A stretch of 64,000 bases of DNA from Pseudomonas sp. SJZ079 (GTDB lineage: Bacteria; Pseudomonadota; Gammaproteobacteria; Pseudomonadales; Pseudomonadaceae). This document shows positions 57,173 through 64,000 of the stretch, piece by piece (the first letter of the stretch is position 1; each line of letters opens with the position of its first letter). A model generated the notes under the pieces. The model had not been told where the DNA came from. It saw only the letters and a list, made by a program, of their open reading frames with translations, and ran no database searches. The position numbers were made by a program, and so were the translations under genes. The stretch is from contig NZ_VIUH01000014.1 of the NCBI RefSeq assembly GCF_007993865.1, forward strand, positions 1-64,000, in the 5' to 3' direction.

Positions 57173-59569
57173 ATGAAGACAACCATCGAGTTACCTCTCC
57201 TGCCGCTGCGCGATGTCGTGGTCTATCCGCACATGGTCATCCCGTTGTTTGTTGGGCGCGAGAAATCCATCGAAGCCCTGGAGGCGGCGATGAAAGGTGA
57301 GAAGCAGATTCTGCTGCTCGCCCAGAAAAACCCTGCGGACGACGATCCTGGCGAAGAAGAGCTCTATCGTGTCGGTACAGTCGCAACGGTATTGCAACTG
57401 CTCAAGCTGCCAGATGGCACAGTCAAGGTGCTGGTCGAAGGCGAGCAGCGTGGCGAAATCGAACGTTTTATCGAGGTGGAGGGACATTGTCGCGCTGAAG
57501 TGCAGCTGATCGATGAGTCCGATGCTGTCGGGCGCGAGGCCGAGGTCTTTGTGCGTACGCTGCTCAGCCAGTTCGAGCAATATGTACAGCTGGGTAAGAA
57601 AGTTCCTGCTGAGGTGTTGTCTTCGCTTAACGGCATCGATGACCCGAGTCGCCTGGTCGATACCATGGCGGCGCATATGGCGCTGAAGATCGAGCAGAAG
57701 CAAGAAATTCTGGAAATTACCGATTTAACTGCCCGCGTTGAGCATGTGCTTGCCTTGTTGGATGCGGAAAACGATCTGTTGCAGGTCGAAAAACGCATAC
57801 GCGGCCGTGTTAAAAAGCAGATGGAACGTAGCCAGCGTGAGTACTACCTGAATGAGCAGATGAAGGCCATTCAGAAGGAGCTCGGCGATGGTGATGAAGG
57901 GCTCAATGAGCTGGATGAGCTCAAAAAGCGTGTAGAAAATGCCGGCTTGAGCAAAGAGGCTCACACCAAGGCCCAGGCTGAACTGAATAAGCTCAAGCAG
58001 ATGTCGCCGATGTCTGCCGAGGCGACCGTGGTCCGTTCGTATATCGATTGGCTGGTCAACGTGCCATGGAAGGCGCAGAGCAAGGTGCGCCTCGATCTGG
58101 CACGGGCTGAGGCCATCCTTGATGCCGATCATTACGGACTAGAGGAAGTTAAAGAGCGGATTCTCGAGTTTCTCGCTGTGCAGAAACGGGTGAAAAAGCT
58201 CAAGGGGCCTGTTCTCTGCCTCGTTGGTCCGCCGGGGGTTGGTAAAACCTCCCTGGCGGAGTCGATTGCGCATGCCACCAATCGCAAGTTCATTCGTATG
58301 GCGTTGGGCGGAGTGCGCGATGAAGCTGAGATCCGTGGCCATCGGCGGACCTATATTGGCTCGATGCCTGGGCGTTTGATTCAGAAGATGACCAAGGTTG
58401 GCGTGCGCAATCCGCTGTTCCTGCTCGATGAAATCGACAAGATGGGCCAGGATATGCGCGGCGATCCGGCCTCTGCATTGCTAGAGGTGCTCGATCCCGA
58501 GCAGAACCACAACTTCAACGATCACTACCTGGAGGTCGATTACGACCTGTCCGATGTGATGTTCCTGTGCACCGCCAACTCCATGAATATTCCTGCGCCG
58601 CTGCTGGATCGTATGGAGGTCATTCGTCTGCCTGGCTACACGGAAGACGAGAAGATCAATATCGCCACCAAATACCTGGCGCAAAAGCAAATCCAGGCGA
58701 ATGGCGTGAAGAAGGGCGAGTTGGAGTTCGAAGAGTCGGCCATTCGCGACATTATTCGTTACTACACCCGCGAGGCTGGGGTGCGTGGCTTGGAGCGGCA
58801 ACTGGCCAAGATTTGTCGCAAGGCGGTGAAAGAATACGCTCGCGATAAGCGCTTTCAAGTATTGGTCACCGCCGACTCGCTGGAGCATTTCCTTGGTGTG
58901 CGTAAGCACCGCTATGGGCTTGCAGAGCAGCAGGATCAGATCGGCCAGGTCACAGGCTTGGCCTGGACCCAGGTGGGCGGTGAGCTGCTGACCATAGAAG
59001 CGGCAGTCGTACCGGGCAAGGGGCAGTTGATCAAGACCGGCTCGCTGGGCGATGTGATGGTTGAGTCGATTACTGCGGCGCAAACCGTCGTACGCAGCCG
59101 GGCGAACAGCTTGGGAATCCCGCTGGACTTCTATGAGAAGCGCGACATTCATATCCACATGCCGGAAGGGGCGACCCCTAAAGATGGTCCCAGCGCGGGC
59201 GTAGGCATGTGCACGGCGCTGGTCTCGGCTTTGACTCTGATTCCCGTTCGTGCGGACGTGGCGATGACCGGGGAAATTACCCTGCGCGGTCAAGTGCTGG
59301 CCATTGGTGGACTGAAAGAAAAGTTACTTGCAGCACATCGGGGTGGAATCAAAACCGTGATCATTCCAGAAGAGAATGTGCGCGATTTGAAAGAGATTCC
59401 GGAAAATATTAAGCAAGACCTGGAGATTAAACCGGTTAAATGGATTGACGAAGTCCTACAAATTGCGCTGCAATACGCCCCGGAGCCCTTGCCCGATGCG
59501 GCTTCAGGGCTGGTTGCAAAGGATGATACGCGCGAGTCTGATTCCAAGGAGCGAATTAGCACGCATTAG
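57173..59569 (+). CDS. lon: ATP-dependent Lon protease
   Basis: This 798-residue protease has an N-terminal substrate domain ([15 protein letters not shown]), a AAA+ module with Walker [11 protein letters not shown] (about 351) and Walker [11 protein letters not shown], and a C-terminal protease with the Ser-Lys dyad ([11 protein letters not shown], catalytic Ser about 674; Lys in GLKEKLLAA about 717). It degrades misfolded and regulatory proteins. Confidence 0.96.
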   Translation: MKTTIELPLLPLRDVVVYPHMVIPLFVGREKSIEALEAAMKGEKQILLLAQKNPADDDPGEEELYRVGTVATVLQLLKLPDGTVKVLVEGEQRGEIERFIEVEGHCRAEVQLIDESDAVGREAEVFVRTLLSQFEQYVQLGKKVPAEVLSSLNGIDDPSRLVDTMAAHMALKIEQKQEILEITDLTARVEHVLALLDAENDLLQVEKRIRGRVKKQMERSQREYYLNEQMKAIQKELGDGDEGLNELDELKKRVENAGLSKEAHTKAQAELNKLKQMSPMSAEATVVRSYIDWLVNVPWKAQSKVRLDLARAEAILDADHYGLEEVKERILEFLAVQKRVKKLKGPVLCLVGPPGVGKTSLAESIAHATNRKFIRMALGGVRDEAEIRGHRRTYIGSMPGRLIQKMTKVGVRNPLFLLDEIDKMGQDMRGDPASALLEVLDPEQNHNFNDHYLEVDYDLSDVMFLCTANSMNIPAPLLDRMEVIRLPGYTEDEKINIATKYLAQKQIQANGVKKGELEFEESAIRDIIRYYTREAGVRGLERQLAKICRKAVKEYARDKRFQVLVTADSLEHFLGVRKHRYGLAEQQDQIGQVTGLAWTQVGGELLTIEAAVVPGKGQLIKTGSLGDVMVESITAAQTVVRSRANSLGIPLDFYEKRDIHIHMPEGATPKDGPSAGVGMCTALVSALTLIPVRADVAMTGEITLRGQVLAIGGLKEKLLAAHRGGIKTVIIPEENVRDLKEIPENIKQDLEIKPVKWIDEVLQIALQYAPEPLPDAASGLVAKDDTRESDSKERISTH

Positions 59570-59582
59570 CTGGGAGGGCTTC

Positions 59583-59612
59583 TTGACACAATTTTAGAGC
59601 CCTTGTTATAAA
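59583..59612 (+). promoter_or_regulatory. Sigma-70 promoter of hupB
   Basis: TTGACA and TATAAA are separated by 18 bases, 94 bases upstream of the hupB start. Both boxes are near consensus, as expected for an abundant nucleoid protein. Confidence 0.78.
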
Positions 59613-59705
59613 GCGGCTCTTATTGTGTCGGTAAGCCATCCAGTACCCGTTTTGCTTACACTAAAAATCAAGAAACAAACTCAACAGAAATTAAGGGGAC
59701 TTAGA

Positions 59706-59978
59706 GTGAACAAGTCGGAACTGATCGATGCTATCGCAGCATCTGCTGATATCCCAAAAGCTGTTGCTGGCCGCGCGCTGGACGCAGTGATTGAATCTGT
59801 CACTGGCGCTCTGCAGGCTGGTGACTCCGTAGTACTGGTTGGTTTCGGTACTTTTGCTGTCAAAGAGCGTGCTGCCCGCACCGGTCGCAACCCGCAAACT
59901 GGCAAGCCGATCAGCATCGCTGCCGCTAAGATCCCAGGTTTCAAAGCCGGTAAAGCCCTGAAGGACGCCGTAAACTAA
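59706..59978 (+). CDS. hupB: DNA-binding protein HU-beta
   Basis: This 90-residue nucleoid protein begins with GTG at 59706 (M)[13 protein letters not shown] and contains the DNA-binding arm [10 protein letters not shown] with the tip Pro (about 63). An alternative upstream start would add 27 residues with no support. AAGGGG lies about eight bases upstream. Confidence 0.96.
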   Translation: MNKSELIDAIAASADIPKAVAGRALDAVIESVTGALQAGDSVVLVGFGTFAVKERAARTGRNPQTGKPISIAAAKIPGFKAGKALKDAVN

Positions 59979-60029
59979 GCGTCTTTCAGGCATTGCCCTC
60001 CAGGTCAGCTTAATCCCTGATCTGGCAGC

Positions 60030-60106
60030 GGAGCGGTAGTTCAGTCGGTTAGAATACCGGCCTGTCACGCCGGGGGTCGCGGGTTCGAGTCCCGTCCGCT
60101 CCGCCA
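60030..60106 (+). tRNA. tRNA-Asp (anticodon GTC)
   Basis: This 77-base tRNA has acceptor GGAGCGG / CCGCTCC, anticodon loop CTGTCACG with GTC, T-loop GGTTCGAGTCC and an encoded CCA. Confidence 0.95.
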
Positions 60107-60114
60107 GTTACGAG

Positions 60115-60142
60115 AAGGCGCATCCTCGGATGCGCCTTTCTT
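60115..60142 (+). terminator. Terminator after tRNA-Asp
   Basis: AAGGCGCATC-CTCG-GATGCGCCTT is followed by TCTTC, nine bases after the tRNA. Confidence 0.82.
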
Positions 60143-60204
60143 CTATCCGGATTTTACCCACACTGCGCGGCTGCTTATTTTTGTACAGTCGTTCTGGGGG
60201 ACAC

Positions 60205-62079
60205 ATGCTGCAGAACATCAGGGACAATTCACAGGGTTGGATTGCTAAAACAATTATTGCCATCATCGTCATGCTGTTGGCGCTGACTGGTGTCGAGGCT
60301 ATTTTTACCAGTTCCAGCAACAGTCAAGATGCCGCAAAAGTGAACGGCAAAGAAGTCAGTCTGAATGAGCTCGGGCAGGCGGTTGAGATGCAGCGTCGTC
60401 AGTTGCTGCAGCAGCTTGGTCGTGATTTCGATGCTTCCTTGCTGGATGAGAAGCTGCTGCGTGAAGCTGCGCTGAACGGTCTGATTGACCGCACGCTGTT
60501 GCTGCAGGGCGCGACTGGCGCCAACTTCGCATTTTCCCAGCAAGCGCTGGATCAAGTGATTCTGCAAACCCCCGAGTTTCTCGTGGACGGCAAGTTCAGT
60601 GCGGATCGCTTCGATCAGGTGATCCGTCAGCTGGGCTATAATCGGCTGCAATTTCGCCAGATGCTTGAGCAGGAAATGTTGATTGGTCAGCTACGCGCCG
60701 GCTTGTCCAACAGCAGCTTTGTCACCACCGCTGAAGTAGCCGCATTTGCTCGTTTGGAAAAACAGACGCGCGACTTCGCTACCTTGACACTGAAAGCCGA
60801 CAGCGCTGCGGTTCAGCTGAGTGATGATGACATCAAGGCTTACTACGATGCGCAAACCACTCAGTTCATGAGCCCGGAGCAAGTAGTTCTGGACTATGTC
60901 GAACTGAGCAAGGAGGGCTTCTTTGCTCAAGTCGAAGTGAGTGATGAGGCGCTACGGAGTGCCTACGAGAATGAGATCGCCAACCTGGCTGAGCAACGTC
61001 AGGCGGCGCATATCCTGATTGAGGTGAATGATTCACTCAGCGAAGAGCAGGCCAAGGCCAAAATTGACGGCGTGCAAAAGCGTCTACAGCAAGGCGAAGA
61101 CTTCGCTGCGCTGGCCAAAGAGCTTTCTGACGATCCGGGTTCGGCTGCCAATGGTGGCGATCTGGGCTATGCCGGCCCCGGGGTCTATGACCCGGCCTTC
61201 GAGGAAGCCTTGTATGCCTTGAAGGATAGCGAAGTGTCCATGCCGGTACGCAGTGAATTCGGCTGGCATCTGATCAAGCTGTTGGGTGTGCAGGCGCCAG
61301 AAGTGCCAAGCTTTGCCAGTTTGAAAAGTAAGTTGGAGCGTGAGCTGAAGGCGCAAAAGGTTGAGCAGCGTTTTGTCGAGGTCAGCAAGGAGCTGGAAGA
61401 CTCGGCGTTTGAGGCGTCTGACCTGACTCAGCCTGCACAGGAGTTGGGGCTGGAGATCAAGACCACTGAAGCTTTCGGGCGTGAAGGTGGACAGGGCTTG
61501 ACTGCTAACCGCCAGGTTATTCAGGCGGCGTTCAGTGCCGAAGTGCTGGAAGACGGCAGCAACAGCAGTGTCATCGAGCTCGATCCGAACACTGCCGTGG
61601 TGGTGCGCGTCAAAGAGCACAAAAAGCCTGAGCGGTTGGCCCTTGAACAAGTGGCGGACAGCATACGCACGCAGTTAACCGAGGTGCGCGCCAGCGAAGC
61701 CGCTAAGACGCAAGGCGAGGAGCTCTTGGCTGCCTTGCAGAGTGGGCAGACTCCGGTTAATCAGGCCTTGGCAGGTCAGACCTGGAGCGTAGTCGAAGCC
61801 GCTACGCGCAGCCAGGAGGGCGTTGAGCCGGTTGTACTCCAGGCGTTGTTCCGTATGCCTAAGCCGGCGGATCGCGAACAGCCAACGTTTTCCGGTGTCA
61901 GTCTCAATAGTGGCGATTTTGTGATTGTCCGCTTGGATGGCGTGAGTCAGCCTGAAGGGGCCCTGAGTGCGGAAGATAGAGCCATGTACGGCCGCTTCCT
62001 GGCCTCGCGCAGTGGCCAGCAAGACTTTGCCGCGTTTCGTAAGTATCTGAAAAATAAGGCGGATATCGAGCGTTTCTGA
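60205..62079 (+). CDS. ppiD: Periplasmic folding chaperone / parvulin PPIase
   Basis: This 624-residue inner-membrane-anchored periplasmic protein has one N-terminal helix (about 13-34, TIIAIIVMLLALTGVEAIF), a SurA-like chaperone domain, and one parvulin PPIase domain (about 265-365, AAHILIEVND, FGWHLIKL). The ATG at 60205 starts the conserved LQNIRDNSQGW. It assists folding of proteins leaving the Sec translocon. Confidence 0.94.
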   Translation: MLQNIRDNSQGWIAKTIIAIIVMLLALTGVEAIFTSSSNSQDAAKVNGKEVSLNELGQAVEMQRRQLLQQLGRDFDASLLDEKLLREAALNGLIDRTLLLQGATGANFAFSQQALDQVILQTPEFLVDGKFSADRFDQVIRQLGYNRLQFRQMLEQEMLIGQLRAGLSNSSFVTTAEVAAFARLEKQTRDFATLTLKADSAAVQLSDDDIKAYYDAQTTQFMSPEQVVLDYVELSKEGFFAQVEVSDEALRSAYENEIANLAEQRQAAHILIEVNDSLSEEQAKAKIDGVQKRLQQGEDFAALAKELSDDPGSAANGGDLGYAGPGVYDPAFEEALYALKDSEVSMPVRSEFGWHLIKLLGVQAPEVPSFASLKSKLERELKAQKVEQRFVEVSKELEDSAFEASDLTQPAQELGLEIKTTEAFGREGGQGLTANRQVIQAAFSAEVLEDGSNSSVIELDPNTAVVVRVKEHKKPERLALEQVADSIRTQLTEVRASEAAKTQGEELLAALQSGQTPVNQALAGQTWSVVEAATRSQEGVEPVVLQALFRMPKPADREQPTFSGVSLNSGDFVIVRLDGVSQPEGALSAEDRAMYGRFLASRSGQQDFAAFRKYLKNKADIERF

Positions 62080-62145
62080 TTCCGCCGGAATAGGAAGGTC
62101 GCTTTAACAGACTGTGTGAAAACGGTCTGTTACTGGTCACGATAT

Positions 62146-62184
62146 AAAAGCAAACGCCCCGACTGGTTCGGGGCGTTTGCTTTT
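62146..62184. terminator. Strong bidirectional terminator inside the insertion element
   Basis: A 17-bp perfect stem (AAAAGCAAACGCCCCGA and its complement) with a five-base loop ends in T-runs on both strands. It lies 22 bases inside the left inverted repeat and may stop read-through from ppiD. Confidence 0.88.
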
Positions 62185-62212
62185 GCGATCAAAAAATCTC
62201 AGTACAGACTGT

Positions 62213-62565
62213 TTAGGCCAGCAGATCGCTCATCCGGCGCGGGCCCAGCATGTCAATGGCTCGTTTGAGGTTATAGACCTGCTGCACTTGAATGGCTGCC
62301 CGTCGCCCTGGGTGTTGATGGCGCGGTTCGGCGGCACATGCGCTGGAAGTAGCCGTAGAGATACGGATTGAGAAAGTCAGTAGGATTGTAGGAGGCTCGC
62401 CCGGTCTTGTGTGGCTGAACTTTGCTGAAGCCTAACGCGAGCAAATCCAGCTGCGCGACATAGGCTTCAATCACCCGCACCGAGATGTTCCTCGGGAGCC
62501 AACTCATCCAGCGCCACCGGGAACAAACTGCCTTGGCTGCGCGCCTCGTCTTGGATGCAGTGCAT
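62213..62565 (-). pseudogene. IS1182-type transposase remnant
   Basis: The minus strand has the family N-terminus (SQGSLFPVALDELAPEEHL), then a one-base insertion shifts frame before RVIEAYVAQLDLLALGFSK and TGRASYNPTDFL...YLYGYFQR. Most of the middle is deleted; the C-terminal YNLKRAIDMLG...LLA stop follows in another frame. It cannot make an active transposase. Confidence 0.8.
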
Positions 62566-62571
62566 AAACAA

Positions 62572-62601
62572 AAATACCCATATCTCTCGATACGGGTATT
62601 T
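62572..62601. other. Hairpin near the right end of the insertion element
   Basis: AAATACCC and GGGTATTT, with an inner TATC/GATA pairing, form a stem-loop upstream of the transposase remnant. It may be an element-internal anti-readthrough structure, as in many IS. Confidence 0.55.
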
Positions 62602-62675
62602 CTATATCTGCCGCCCAGGCCGCTAGGTTTTCACACAGTCTGTTAAGCGGCCTTTTTATGCTTGAGTTTTAGCTA

Positions 62676-63473
62676 TCACTCTTCGTCCATAGCACCCATG
62701 GCGGTGGTGTTGAAGCCGCCATCGACGTAAAGGATTTCACCGCTGATGCCGGACGCCAGATCGGAACAGATAAAGGCACCGGCGTTGCCGACTTCCTCGA
62801 TGGTCACGTTGCGACGCAGTGGCGTCTGCTTCTCGTTGGCGGCAAGCATCTTGCGGAAGCTCTTGATGCCTGAGGCTGCCAGTGTGCGGATAGGTCCGGC
62901 GGAGATGGCGTTAACGCGGGTGCCCTCTGGGCCAAGGCTGCCAGCCAGGTAGCGTACACCGGCTTCCAGGCTGGCTTTGGCCATGCCCATCACGTTGTAG
63001 TTCGGCATGGTCCGCTCGGCGCCCAGGTAAGACAGGGTGAGCAGGCTGCCATTGCGGCCTTTCATCATCTCGCGACCGGCTTTGGCCAGGGCGACCAGGC
63101 TGTAGGCGCTGATGTCATGGGCAATGCGAAAGCCTTCGCGGGTGGTGACTTCGGTGAAGTCGCCGTTCAGTTGGTCGCCTGGGGCAAAACCGACCGAGTG
63201 GACGATGCAGTCCAGGCCGTCCCACTTCTTGCTCAGGGCCTCGAAAACCGAGACGATTTCTTCATCGCTGGCCACATCACAAGGGAAGCACATTTCAGGG
63301 GTGGAGCCCCAGCCTGCAGCGAACTCTTCGACCCGCCCTTTGAGCTTTTCGTTCTGATAGGTGAAGGCCAGTTCGGCGCCTTCTCGGTGCATGGCCGCGG
63401 CGATACCCGAGGCGATGGACAGTTTGCTGGCAACGCCAACGATCAGTACGCGCTTACCGGTTAGAAAACCCAT
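62676..63473 (-). CDS. fabI: Enoyl-[acyl-carrier-protein] reductase (NADH)
   Basis: This 265-residue SDR-family reductase carries out the last step of fatty-acid elongation. It shows [14 protein letters not shown] (modified nucleotide-binding motif), the catalytic Tyr-x6-Lys as [12 protein letters not shown] (about 158-169, with Tyr upstream in [11 protein letters not shown]), and a typical FabI ending [16 protein letters not shown]. It is convergent with ppiD. Confidence 0.95.
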   Translation of the reverse strand: MGFLTGKRVLIVGVASKLSIASGIAAAMHREGAELAFTYQNEKLKGRVEEFAAGWGSTPEMCFPCDVASDEEIVSVFEALSKKWDGLDCIVHSVGFAPGDQLNGDFTEVTTREGFRIAHDISAYSLVALAKAGREMMKGRNGSLLTLSYLGAERTMPNYNVMGMAKASLEAGVRYLAGSLGPEGTRVNAISAGPIRTLAASGIKSFRKMLAANEKQTPLRRNVTIEEVGNAGAFICSDLASGISGEILYVDGGFNTTAMGAMDEE

Positions 63474-63502
63474 GTGTGTTCTTCCTCTTCCTGCTTTAAG
63501 GA

Positions 63503-64000
63503 TTAGTCGACAGTGGCTGGGGCCATGAAGGCGGCTTCCAGCAACTGCCGTGTATAAATGTGCTGAGGTGCCGCGAAGATCCTGTCTGCACGGCCTTGTT
63601 CGACTACCTGGCCCTCCTTGACCACTATCAGGTGGTGGCTGATCGCCCGAACCACCGCCAAATCATGGCTGATGAACAGGTAGCTCAGGTTGTACTTGGC
63701 CTGCAACGTTCGCAACAACTCGACTACTTGGCGCTGAACAGTACGGTCGAGCGCAGAAGTTGGCTCGTCCAACAGTATCAGCGCCGGCTTCAGCACCAGT
63801 GCGCGGGCAATGGCAATTCGCTGCCGTTGCCCACCGGAAAACTCGTGAGGGTAGCGATGTCGGGTTTCCGGATCCAGACCTACCTCCAAAAGCGCATCGA
63901 TAATCGCTTGTTCCTGCTCTGCATCTGTCCCCATGCGGTGTATGCGCAGGCCCTCGCCAACAATCATGCCCACCGACATCCGCGGGCTCAGGCTGCCGAA
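63503..64000 (-). CDS. yejF: Peptide ABC transporter ATPase, C-terminal part (YejF-type), partial
   Basis: Only the last 165 codons are inside the window; the frame stays open through base 64000. Visible motifs are [18 protein letters not shown] at the edge, the signature [15 protein letters not shown], and Walker [13 protein letters not shown], followed by the dipeptide/oligopeptide-type ending. It resembles the second ATPase half of YejF (microcin C/peptide importer) or an OppF-like subunit. The gene is truncated by the window, not broken. Confidence 0.8.
   Translation of the reverse strand, partial: FGSLSPRMSVGMIVGEGLRIHRMGTDAEQEQAIIDALLEVGLDPETRHRYPHEFSGGQRQRIAIARALVLKPALILLDEPTSALDRTVQRQVVELLRTLQAKYNLSYLFISHDLAVVRAISHHLIVVKEGQVVEQGRADRIFAAPQHIYTRQLLEAAFMAPATVD

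Larger units (their letters stand above)
62104..62646. mobile_element. Deletion derivative of an IS1182-family element with TTAA duplications
   Basis: CAGACTGTGTGAAAAC at 62108-62123 is the exact inverse of 62627-62642. Both ends are flanked by TTAA (62104-62107 and 62643-62646), the 4-bp palindromic target expected for this family. The 535-bp body holds a broken transposase gene, and two stem-loops lie inside the ends. It sits in the convergent space between ppiD and fabI. Confidence 0.85.

Overview
The window is a chromosomal segment of a Pseudomonas-type gammaproteobacterium. The evidence is the high GC content, the order tig-clpP-clpX-lon-hupB-tRNA-Asp-ppiD-fabI, the order lpxH-ppiB-glnS-cysS ... 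folD-tRNAs, the nirBD/nitrate reductase/cobA operon next to a PP2C-kinase gene, and the nasS-nasT-acnB neighbourhood. From memory, P. aeruginosa has the same backbone but without several blocks seen here: nrtABD, the pirin/isochorismatase group, and the glycerol-type ABC transporter between cysS and folD.

Region 1 (1-29200) is a nitrate-assimilation island with other genes interspersed. On the minus strand lie nirB-nirD-(REP pair)-nitrate reductase-cobA, a PP2C phosphatase/Ser-Thr kinase fusion gene, an NNP-type nitrate transporter, a cytochrome c, a thioesterase, a PL7 alginate lyase, and the nrtABD nitrate ABC transporter. The nitrate sensor nasS and antiterminator nasT lie about 12 kb further on. 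Four transcription units (nirB, nasA transporter, nrtA, nasST) each carry a near-consensus sigma-54 -24/-12 element. The first three also have a leader with two small A1/G4 hexaloop hairpins (ANTAR/NasT target pattern) followed by an intrinsic terminator that overlaps the second hairpin. This points to NtrC/sigma-54 control by nitrogen status plus NasS-NasT antitermination by nitrate. CobA supplies the siroheme precursor for NirB. Between nrtA and nasT sit a LysR/pirin/isochorismatase/OsmC/flavin-reductase block, a Kef-type antiporter, a small gene with a LexA box, alaC and a PLP decarboxylase.

Region 2 (29200-43700) holds acnB, a DUF1289 protein, three tandem UspE-like stress proteins (one with an Anr/FNR-type promoter), miaE, an MFS transporter with a divergent LysR regulator, and the housekeeping genes lpxH, ppiB, glnS and cysS.

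Region 3 (43700-52000) is a self-contained sigma-54 system. An AcoR-type enhancer-binding protein diverges from a six-gene ABC transporter operon resembling the rhizobial glycerol importer (glpSTPQUV). The intergenic region has clustered TGTTCA/TGAACA repeats, a perfect IHF consensus and a -24/-12 promoter.

Region 4 (52000-64000) holds folD, a tRNA operon (Arg-His-Leu), the proteostasis block tig-clpP-clpX-lon, hupB, tRNA-Asp, ppiD, a 535-bp deletion derivative of an IS1182-like element with intact inverted repeats and a TTAA target duplication, fabI, and the 3' part of a YejF-type peptide ABC transporter ATPase gene that runs off the window.
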